Assembly: GCA_905214995.1 (NCBI GenBank) | Contig: CAJMOT010000102.1 | Location: 1 to 8,278 of the forward strand | DNA length: 8,278 nt | Source: an uncultured bacterium | GTDB taxonomy: Bacteria > Verrucomicrobiota > Verrucomicrobiia > Opitutales > Intestinicryptomonadaceae | Direction of reading: 5' to 3' | In this document: piece by piece, positions 1-6,201 of the stretch | Numbering within the stretch: the stretch's first letter is position 1 | How the letters are laid out: each line of letters begins with the position of its first letter | Notes under the pieces: generated by a model | What the model was told of the DNA's origin: nothing | Databases searched by the model: none | Seen by the model: the letters and a program-made list of their open reading frames with translations, nothing else | Program-made: the position numbers and the translations under genes

Positions 1-1
1 G

Positions 2-784
2 GCCGCCCCCGCGGCCTCGAACGCGCCCTGCGCCGCCAAGACGCAGTGCGCCGCCCCCGAGAAGGAGGTCAACACCCTGATTGACACCGAACTTCTCTCC
101 AAGCCTTTGGAAAACTTTTCCGCTTCGGCGACGGTAGCCTATGAATCCGAATACATATTCCGCGGCAAGGCGCAGGCCGGCCACGGGATCAACCCGATGG
201 TGGATCTCGGATACGATTTCGGCAACGGGCTCGCCGCCTACGCCGAGTATTGGGGCTTCTACGGGGTCGACAACGGATTCGGCGAAAACGACTTCTACGC
301 GGGACTCACCTATACCGTCGAAAACATAACTTTCGACGTCGGGTACCTCGGATACACCTACAATGACGATTCCAAGAACGAGAGCGAAATCATGGTCGCC
401 GTATCCTACGACACGACCGATCTGCTCGGCGACTTCAACGTCTCCCCGTTCGCGGCGTTCTACTACAACTACACTTATAGCGGAACGACCGTCGAGGGCG
501 GCCTCTCCTACGAAGCTCCCGTCACCAAGTGGCTCATAGGCGAAAACTGGGGCACGATCAACCTCGCCGCATATGTCGGCTATGCCGATTACAGGGACGG
601 GCTCACCTACCGCGGCGGCTATGTCTACGCCGGCGTCTCCGCAGACGCGGTCGTGCAGGTGACCGACAATATGGCGCTTTCCGCGGGCATACGCTGGGCG
701 TGCAACAACGACGGCGCCGAGGAAAACATCGGCGGCAAGCAGCAGAACCTCTGGTTCGGCACGGCCGTGATCTTCGGATTCTAA
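2..784 (+). CDS. Outer-membrane beta-barrel protein (porin-like), 5' end outside the window
   Basis: The frame is open from the left edge to TAA at 782-784, giving 260 visible residues; the true start and presumably the signal peptide lie upstream. Visible residues 1-20 form an Ala/Pro-rich linker with two cysteines (C10, C16). From about residue 38 the chain alternates aromatic and small residues in roughly ten to twelve amphipathic strands, starting with SEYIFRG and ending WFGTAVIFGF. A terminal Phe is the usual C-terminal signal of barrel proteins handled by the BAM complex. The SEYxFRG opening resembles the TorF/Gcw_chp group of putative porins, but this is judged by eye. The likely location is the outer membrane; the cargo is unknown. 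An in-frame TTG at 107 is not credible as the start, because coding sequence of the same character continues upstream of it. A strong terminator follows 21 bp after the stop. Confidence is high for a barrel protein and low for the exact family. Confidence 0.85.
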   Translation, partial: AAPAASNAPCAAKTQCAAPEKEVNTLIDTELLSKPLENFSASATVAYESEYIFRGKAQAGHGINPMVDLGYDFGNGLAAYAEYWGFYGVDNGFGENDFYAGLTYTVENITFDVGYLGYTYNDDSKNESEIMVAVSYDTTDLLGDFNVSPFAAFYYNYTYSGTTVEGGLSYEAPVTKWLIGENWGTINLAAYVGYADYRDGLTYRGGYVYAGVSADAVVQVTDNMALSAGIRWACNNDGAEENIGGKQQNLWFGTAVIFGF

Positions 785-805
785 TCCGCCGTTCTTAAAA
801 ATTTC

Positions 806-834
806 GGGAGGCCGTTTGGCCTCCCTTTTTTTTT
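806..834 (+). terminator. Intrinsic terminator of the outer-membrane protein gene
   Basis: A perfect 8-bp stem GGGAGGCC (806-813) and GGCCTCCC (818-825) closes a GTTT loop and is followed directly by nine T (826-834), starting 21 bp after the stop at 784. Read on the minus strand, the same hairpin is followed by GAAATTTTT, so it may also stop transcripts of the convergent haem-protein operon, more weakly. Confidence 0.93.
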
Positions 835-838
835 GCGG

Positions 839-871
839 GGAGCGCGGGGGATTTCTCCGCGCTCCATTTTT
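839..871 (+). terminator. Second hairpin in the convergent gap, possible back-up terminator
   Basis: A 9-bp stem GGAGCGCGG (839-847) and CCGCGCTCC (857-865) closes a 9-nt loop and is followed by ATTTTT on the plus strand. It sits just behind the stronger terminator and could act as a second stop for plus-strand transcription. On the minus strand no T-run follows it directly, so there it is more likely a 3'-end protective hairpin for the haem-protein mRNA. Its function is inferred. Confidence 0.5.
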
Positions 872-894
872 ATGCTCCGGCTGCGTTGCGCTTG

Positions 895-2751
895 TCAGAG
901 GGAGTTGACAAACGCCTCCAAGTCGCGGAGGTCGTCGTCGGTGAGGTGCGACGTCACCCCGTGCCTGTCGCCTTTGTTATGGAATTTGAGCATGTCAAAA
1001 ATCGTGCGGGCCCTGCCGTCGTACAGGTACGGCGCGGTTCGCCAGACTTCGCGGAGGGTTGGGGTGTCGAAGGCGAATCCCTTGTATTCTTCAAGCCCCG
1101 TTCCGACGTCGTGGCGCTTCATGTCGGTGTAGTATTCCCCCGTATGGCAGCGGGAGCACTTGGCCTCTTCAAACACGACGGCTCCCCTCTCGGCGGCCTC
1201 CGAGAGGGCTCCGTTTTTGAGGTGGGGGCTTTCGACGGGGCGCAGCGACGACAGATATTTGTCTATGGCTTTCGAGTCGGCCTCGGGGCGGCGCGTGAAC
1301 TGTATGTATTGTATCCCCTTTCGGACAGCGACGTTGGCGTTTTTGCGCACGGCGGTGATCATAGACGGCGGGGTAAAGTGGGCGAACAGCATCGACTTCG
1401 ACTGCTTGGGGTTGCCGATCCCGTCGTTGAGCAGATCCCAGTTCAGCGCGTCGCTGCGCACTTCCGTGTGGCAAGTTATGCAGGAGAGCCATTTTTGGAA
1501 GCAGAGGCTCGCGTCGTGGAAGTACAGGTCCCCCTTGCGCGCCTCGTTGAGTTTTTCGTTTCCGCCTATGGAAATTTTCTTCACTGAGCCGTCTTTGAGG
1601 TCGATTTCCGCGAGAACGTCCGAGTAGTAGAGCCCCGCGAAGGCGCGCGCGCCGTCGGCGTCTATGTGCCGCGGGCCGCAGCCGGGCATCGCGATCCTTT
1701 CGCGTATGTTGGAGAGGAAGGAGAGGTCGTTGCAGATGTCCTCGAAAACCTTTTTGCCGTCGGGGTTGGCGGCGAACTTTTCAGCAAGCTTCCTTTCGAG
1801 GGCGGGGCGGTCGATGATCCCGACTTCGTGCGTGCCGGCGTGCGCCACGAGCAGTTTGGAGCCGTCGGGGGTGAACGCCAACCCGTAGGGGTTTGCCGCG
1901 CCGAGCTCTATGTCGTCGAGCAGGAACGTCGCGTAGAGCTTGTCGGAAGCCGTGTCCACGAGGCTCACGGCGTTGGTGTTTATCCAGCCGCGCTCCACCT
2001 GCGTGGTCGGCACGTTGAACCGCGCCACAACGTGCGTCAGGTAGGCGTACCTGCCGTCGGGAGAGACTTTTATTTCCTGCGCGTTTATCGAACCGTTGGG
2101 CAGGTCGATTTTCGCGAGGGGCTTGAGCGTCTTTGCGTCCAGAACCGACACCGCCGCGGCGATGTTTTCCTCATAGAGCCCTCCCTTGGCTTCGGGCAGC
2201 TGGTTTGCGGCATAGAGCTTTTTGCCGTCTTTGGAGAGCGCGAGCGAAAACGGGTCGCGGACCGCCTTTCCGCGCGCCTTTTCGGAGAGCGTTTCGGCGT
2301 CGAAGGCGCGGACGAGGTTTTCAAACTGGTTTGCGGCGTACACGGTCTTCCCGTCCGCCGAGCATACGGCGGCGCGCGGCATGTGGCCGGCGGGGGCGCG
2401 CGCTGTCACCTTGGCGTCCGCGAGCGAGATTTTGAGCAGCTCGCCCGCGGGGGCGGCTATGGTGACGTAGGCGAATTTTTCGTCCGGCGAGAACGCGAGC
2501 CCCGACGGGTGTCCTCCGAGGGGAATGCGCGCTTTGGCCTCCTTCGATTGGGGGTCGAGCAGCAGCAGCTCGTCGCCGGTTCTGCAAGTGACGGCGAGCG
2601 CCGACTTGCCGAGCCTTACGAAGTCGGGGCTGAGGTATTTTTCCCCGTAGTCAGGAATGTCTCCGTAGACGGACGGGGGCGTCTTTTCGGCGGCGCACGG
2701 CGCGAGCGCCGAAAATAGCGCGGCAATTGCGATTGCGTTAAGGCTTTTCAT
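895..2751 (-). CDS. Exported YVTN beta-propeller / di-haem cytochrome c peroxidase (MauG-like) fusion
   Basis: 618 residues. The start was set at 2751 because it gives a signal peptide (MKSLNAIAIAALFSALAPCAA); an in-frame ATG at 2823 would put 24 polar residues before it. Residues ~25-370 carry YVTN-type propeller repeats (LAFSPDEKFAYVTI, CSADGKTVYAANQ, LAFTPDGSKLLVAH). The C-terminal part has two c-type haem sites, CITCH at 424-428 and CSRCH at 532-536. The second is followed by HDVGTG (547-552), FDTPTLREVWRTAPYLYDGRA (561-581) and LTDDDLRDLEAFVNSL, a classic di-haem cytochrome c peroxidase/MauG C-terminus. Expected role: extracytoplasmic peroxidase or electron-transfer oxidase. The substrate is unknown; partner-protein modification of the MauG type is possible. 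The ATG overlaps the end of the upstream multihaem gene by 14 bp, so translation is probably coupled. No clear Shine-Dalgarno sequence precedes the start. Confidence 0.9.
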   Translation of the reverse strand: MKSLNAIAIAALFSALAPCAAEKTPPSVYGDIPDYGEKYLSPDFVRLGKSALAVTCRTGDELLLLDPQSKEAKARIPLGGHPSGLAFSPDEKFAYVTIAAPAGELLKISLADAKVTARAPAGHMPRAAVCSADGKTVYAANQFENLVRAFDAETLSEKARGKAVRDPFSLALSKDGKKLYAANQLPEAKGGLYEENIAAAVSVLDAKTLKPLAKIDLPNGSINAQEIKVSPDGRYAYLTHVVARFNVPTTQVERGWINTNAVSLVDTASDKLYATFLLDDIELGAANPYGLAFTPDGSKLLVAHAGTHEVGIIDRPALERKLAEKFAANPDGKKVFEDICNDLSFLSNIRERIAMPGCGPRHIDADGARAFAGLYYSDVLAEIDLKDGSVKKISIGGNEKLNEARKGDLYFHDASLCFQKWLSCITCHTEVRSDALNWDLLNDGIGNPKQSKSMLFAHFTPPSMITAVRKNANVAVRKGIQYIQFTRRPEADSKAIDKYLSSLRPVESPHLKNGALSEAAERGAVVFEEAKCSRCHTGEYYTDMKRHDVGTGLEEYKGFAFDTPTLREVWRTAPYLYDGRARTIFDMLKFHNKGDRHGVTSHLTDDDLRDLEAFVNSL

Positions 2752-5700
2752 TTTCACTTGAAAGTTGGGGGAGCTTGAAGGGCCTGTTGATTGCGGCGTC
2801 CCAGTATTTTTTGTCGCATTCAAAGGCGCTGAAATTTTCTGAACTTTCGCCGCCGATTATGCCGTACCTCTTCATTGCCCTAAGGTACGCCCCGTGCGGC
2901 TTGTAATTGGGAGAATCGTAGCGCGGATTTTTGGAGTCGACGAAATTTTTCGCCTTTTGCACGGCTTTCAAAACCGTTTGGTATCGGGGATCCGCGCGCG
3001 ACTTGAATATGGCCGGATGTCCGCCCTTTCCGGCGCGCCCCCCGGCCTTGGCGTCGAGCGGAGCGCAGAGGACGGCGGAGTTCTCGGGGAAGGTCAGGTT
3101 GAACGCCGCTTCCGACGAGAGCCTCACCCTCGGCGAATCCGGCTTTTCGTAAAAGGCGAAGTGCCAGTTGCGCCGCTCCTTCCGATCGCGGCTGATGCGG
3201 TCGGGCAGCCGCTTTTCACCCTTGTGGCACGAGGCGCAGTTTTCCTTGAAAACCGCGTTCATGTCGGCGATTTCCCTCCAGTTTGCGTCCCGTGCGGCGA
3301 ACCTGTTGAGGTAATAGCTGCCGAGCATTCCCGATTCCGCCGCGGCTATGCTGCCGGCGTGGATTGCGCCGGTGTCGAGCCACGTTTTCACGCGGTTTAG
3401 CTCCTCGGCGGTGGCGCGTTTGGCATGGTGCCCGCCCTCCAGTTTTTTGAGAAGCTTGCTCGACCCCGACCCGAATGCGTAGGGCTGCATATTGCCGTTG
3501 CGGTTGAGCCCGTCGGAGAGCTGGCGCGCCATGTAGAGCGCGTAATAGCTGCGCGCGAACATCGGGCCCATGCCGGGGGTGAGGTCGATTTTTGCGGCGA
3601 ATTTTGAGGGATTGTGGCAGCCGGCGCAGTACTTTGTCAGAATCGGCTGTATGTCGCGCGCGAAGTCCGGAACCTCGCCGCAATCCGCCCCGGGAATCGG
3701 AGCTATTTCGTCCGCCGGACGGCGGAGGGCTTTGAGCTTGTGCATGATGGGCGGGGGCGCCATGTCGCGCCGCTCGTGGCAGCCTATGCACGACGTCACG
3801 GTTCCCGGCATGAAGTTCACGAAGCTCTGCATCTTTTTTATCGCCTTGCCGTCGGCGTCGAGCGCGGTAAAGGACAGCGCCCTGTTCGCGGGTACTTTGA
3901 AATGCGCGGAGCCGTCGTCCTCGACTTTCACCGTGCCGAGCGGGCGTTCGAGGCTGAAAGTCCCGAGCATGGTTATCGGCTCCATTCCGCCCGTCAAGTG
4001 GCACGCGAGCGGCAGTACTTCGCTGACGAGCAGCTTTTTTATGTCGGAGCTCTTTACCGAACCCATGTTTCTGCCGATAGCGGCGTCCATCAAGGCGACG
4101 GTCGCGTCGTCCGCGCCGTAGTCGCACGCGTCGGCGGCCGGCTTTCCCTCGCGCGATTTTTTCACTGGCACGGGGCTTTTGATTTCGAGCTTTTTTCTTT
4201 TCAGCTCCTCCGAAAATTCTTTCGGCAGCTTTATGTTTTGGAAAATGTGCCCCTTGTCGTCCATTATCAGAATGGAGTCGAAGTCCGAGACGAGCGCGTA
4301 GTTTTCGGAGAGCGGGAAGGGGTAGGAGAAGTTAGCCAGGCTCTCTCCGGAGGCTATCGAGAATGCGGAGACGTCGGACGGGTTGCGCGGGTTGCGAAGG
4401 AACGCCACGCGCCCGAGGTGGTCGCGGTTGCCGTGCCAGTCGGAGAAGGTGAGCGTGTACGAGTTTTGCGAACCCGGTATCTGCTTGGCGTCGATGTACA
4501 GGTGGTTGGGAATGTCGTTGCCGAAGAATACCATGTCGTTGGCGCCGTTGGGGTCCTTCTTCCAGAGCGCGTGGAAGTTCATCTGGTTCTTCTGGACGTA
4601 CTCCCACTTCATGTATATTATCTTGCCGTCGGCGAGCGGCCACGGGGAGTTGTCCTGGTCAACATTCGCCGAAATCGGGCGGACTATGTTTTCGCCCGCG
4701 TAATACCTGTGCAGAATCGCCACGTCCACGCCCCAGCACGGCACCATTCTACGGCAGCGGCTTGATACGAAAACGATGTCTCCGCCCGGAATGTACGCGG
4801 GCTCGATGTCGTCGTAGCCCTCCTCCCAAAAGGGCATTTGGCGGATTTTGCGGCTTGGCAAATCGATTTCAAAAATTTTGTAGCGTTCGCCGTCCTTGCG
4901 GTGGGAGTACATTATTTTTATTGCGTCGCAGCTCACAACCGGATCGCGCACGCCGCCCTCCGGATCGTCCACGAGGATTTCTATCTCGCCGGTCTTCACG
5001 TCGAGCAGCGCGAGTTTCCCGCCGCCGACGGAGTATGCGGGGCGGTCCATCATGGCGTCAATTTTTTCGTCGAAGCTCTCGGAGCCCGCGAACCTTCCGA
5101 AGTTTCCGTACCAGTGGATGTCGCCGGATTTTCCGCGCGCGGTGAAGGCGATTTTGTCGCACCCGAGGGCGGCGAGAGCCTTTTCCCCCTCGCGCCCGAG
5201 CGGATTTTCGACTTTCGGGAGCTCCGGTTCGCCGGAGAGGAAAATGTAATCTACCGCAAACCACTGGGGCGCGCTCGGGCTTTTTTTAGGGTCGGGAATC
5301 GCGCGGAAGGATATTTCGTTTTCCCCCGCTTTTAGCGCGGAGGCGGGAATTTTTACCGAGACTCCCGCCGGAATCCCCCACGTCTTTGGGTTGAACAAAA
5401 TGTTTTCAAAGCAAGGGTACTTGTTTTCGGCGGTCTGCTTGTACGGTATGGAAAAGGTTTCGACGGGTTCGCCGTTTGCGAGCACCTCTATTTTTATGTC
5501 CGCGCTTGCGGGCGCCTTGTCCACAAAGCCCATTTTAAAGTATAAGGGCTTTTGGGGAGCCGCTCCGAGCTTGAAGGATATCGAGGCGGGCCCGAAGGTT
5601 TTCCCGCCGCGGTAGCGGTTGTCCCACGGGTAGTAGAGTTCGGATTCCGGCCTGCGCTTGAAAGAGGCGTCCGCCCATTCGCAGCCGGATACGGGCAGGA

Positions 5701-5962
5701 CAAACGGGAAGTCGGCGGGGGAATTTTTCCCGACTTCGTACCTCACGCCGGCGTCGAAAAATTTTTTTGGAGCCTCGTATGGGTCGATTTTCGTCTCGTC
5801 AAAGTAGAATCTCGCGGCGTTGAAGTCCACGCCGAAGTCGCGAAATTCCGCAGCTGAGGCGTCGGGTCGGCCGATCTCGAAAACGTTTTCCGCCCGTGCG
5901 GAAACCGCCGCAAAAAGGCAGGCGAAGATCGCTCCCGCCGCAAAATGGATTCTTGAAATCAT
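2738..5962 (-). CDS. Exported HzsA-related multihaem protein with N-terminal beta-sandwich
   Basis: 1074 residues. The signal peptide is MISRIHFAAGAIFACLFAAVSARA, cut before ENVFEIG. Residues ~25-250 begin FEIGRPDASAAEF, the opening of a beta-sandwich also seen in rhamnogalacturonan-lyase-like proteins; it may bind glycan (inference). Residues ~255-620 form a TolB-like propeller with HzsA-family signatures: two cysteines (403, 409), DNSPWPLADGKIIYMKWEY (437-455), ALWKKDPNGAND and IPGSQNSYTLTFSDWHGN. Residues 675-692 read LGTVKVEDDGSAHFKVPA, followed by MPGTVTSCIGCHERR with the first CxxCH at 725-729. Further haem motifs are CAGCH (779-783, after RDIQPILTKY) and CASCH (909-913). Hydrazine synthase alpha subunits have about 800 residues, so this protein is longer at both ends. 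Expected role: periplasmic or surface haem redox enzyme, reaction unknown. First gene of an operon with the di-haem propeller protein. True hydrazine synthase is unlikely. Confidence is high for the family and low for function. Confidence 0.88.
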   Translation of the reverse strand: MISRIHFAAGAIFACLFAAVSARAENVFEIGRPDASAAEFRDFGVDFNAARFYFDETKIDPYEAPKKFFDAGVRYEVGKNSPADFPFVLPVSGCEWADASFKRRPESELYYPWDNRYRGGKTFGPASISFKLGAAPQKPLYFKMGFVDKAPASADIKIEVLANGEPVETFSIPYKQTAENKYPCFENILFNPKTWGIPAGVSVKIPASALKAGENEISFRAIPDPKKSPSAPQWFAVDYIFLSGEPELPKVENPLGREGEKALAALGCDKIAFTARGKSGDIHWYGNFGRFAGSESFDEKIDAMMDRPAYSVGGGKLALLDVKTGEIEILVDDPEGGVRDPVVSCDAIKIMYSHRKDGERYKIFEIDLPSRKIRQMPFWEEGYDDIEPAYIPGGDIVFVSSRCRRMVPCWGVDVAILHRYYAGENIVRPISANVDQDNSPWPLADGKIIYMKWEYVQKNQMNFHALWKKDPNGANDMVFFGNDIPNHLYIDAKQIPGSQNSYTLTFSDWHGNRDHLGRVAFLRNPRNPSDVSAFSIASGESLANFSYPFPLSENYALVSDFDSILIMDDKGHIFQNIKLPKEFSEELKRKKLEIKSPVPVKKSREGKPAADACDYGADDATVALMDAAIGRNMGSVKSSDIKKLLVSEVLPLACHLTGGMEPITMLGTFSLERPLGTVKVEDDGSAHFKVPANRALSFTALDADGKAIKKMQSFVNFMPGTVTSCIGCHERRDMAPPPIMHKLKALRRPADEIAPIPGADCGEVPDFARDIQPILTKYCAGCHNPSKFAAKIDLTPGMGPMFARSYYALYMARQLSDGLNRNGNMQPYAFGSGSSKLLKKLEGGHHAKRATAEELNRVKTWLDTGAIHAGSIAAAESGMLGSYYLNRFAARDANWREIADMNAVFKENCASCHKGEKRLPDRISRDRKERRNWHFAFYEKPDSPRVRLSSEAAFNLTFPENSAVLCAPLDAKAGGRAGKGGHPAIFKSRADPRYQTVLKAVQKAKNFVDSKNPRYDSPNYKPHGAYLRAMKRYGIIGGESSENFSAFECDKKYWDAAINRPFKLPQLSSENEKP

Positions 5963-5968
5963 ATTAGT

Positions 5969-5996
5969 ATTTTACGAGAAAAAGCGCCTCAGACAA
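5969..5996 (-). promoter_or_regulatory. Candidate promoter of the haem-protein operon
   Basis: On the minus strand TTGTCT (5996-5991) and TAAAAT (5974-5969) are separated by 16 nt, resembling sigma-70 -35 and -10 boxes. A start about 7 nt after the -10 would fall at the A of the ATG (5962), implying a leaderless or nearly leaderless message. This fits the lack of any purine-rich ribosome site in front of that ATG. The call is from pattern only. Confidence 0.35.
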
Positions 5997-6020
5997 GCGC
6001 ATAATAGCCTCCCTAAAATT

Positions 6021-6030
6021 TCCCGCGGGA
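6021..6030. repeat. 10-bp perfect palindrome in the divergent control region
   Basis: TCCCGCGGGA is fully self-complementary and lies between the two divergent genes, 59 bp from the haem-protein start. It may be a small operator or chance; GC-rich DNA makes such palindromes fairly common. Confidence 0.25.
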
Positions 6031-6047
6031 TGCTCCGCCCGTTTAAG

Positions 6048-6078
6048 TTGACATTTGGAGTTTTATTTTATATGTCAA
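6048..6078 (+). promoter_or_regulatory. Inverted repeat with consensus -35 box upstream of purA
   Basis: TTGACAT (6048-6054) and ATGTCAA (6072-6078) are perfect inverted copies separated by 17 AT-rich bases. The left arm contains a consensus -35 TTGACA; possible -10 boxes are weak (TATATG at 6069-6074 with a 15-nt spacer, or TATGTC at 6071-6076 with 17). The site lies 124 bp before the purA start in the 239-bp divergent gap. It could be a purA promoter, an operator for a dimeric regulator, or both. The rest of the gap (6079-6201) is AT-richer leader sequence with a small CACAA-GAT-TTGTG hairpin at 6110-6122; no riboswitch was recognised. Confidence 0.4.
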
Positions 6079-6201
6079 ACAAAAATTCGCCGCCGTTTTG
6101 CCTTCGCCGCACAAGATTTGTGTTGTAAAAATTGGCCGAAAGTGCAAATTAAACGCTTTTGTCCAAAATATCGTAAAGGCATACAGGCAAACTTTGAAAT
6201 C

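Noticed and set aside
1666..2718. Long open frame on the plus strand (350 codons) opposite the propeller gene
   Set aside because: It is an antisense shadow of a well-supported gene in GC-rich DNA; its translation is Arg/Gly/Val-rich with no recognisable domain.
2752..2823. Upstream ATG at 2823 for the propeller/peroxidase gene
   Set aside because: It would add 24 polar residues before the signal peptide and deepen the overlap with the upstream gene; the start at 2751 gives a normal export signal.
3614..4765. Long open frame on the plus strand (383 codons) opposite the HzsA-like gene
   Set aside because: The opposite strand has clear haem and propeller motifs; this frame has biased composition and no family features.
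2738..5962. True hydrazine synthase (anammox)
   Set aside because: No HzsB or HzsC genes are visible next to it, the expected Tyr ligand is absent, and the protein has extra domains; only the wider HzsA-related family is supported.
6055..6201. Upstream TTG start at 6055 for purA
   Set aside because: It would add 49 residues unlike any PurA N-terminus and overlap the inverted repeat/promoter region; composition there is intergenic.
5963..6201. Purine riboswitch in the leader of purA
   Set aside because: No three-way-junction core or pyrimidine loop motifs could be made out; only small hairpins are present.
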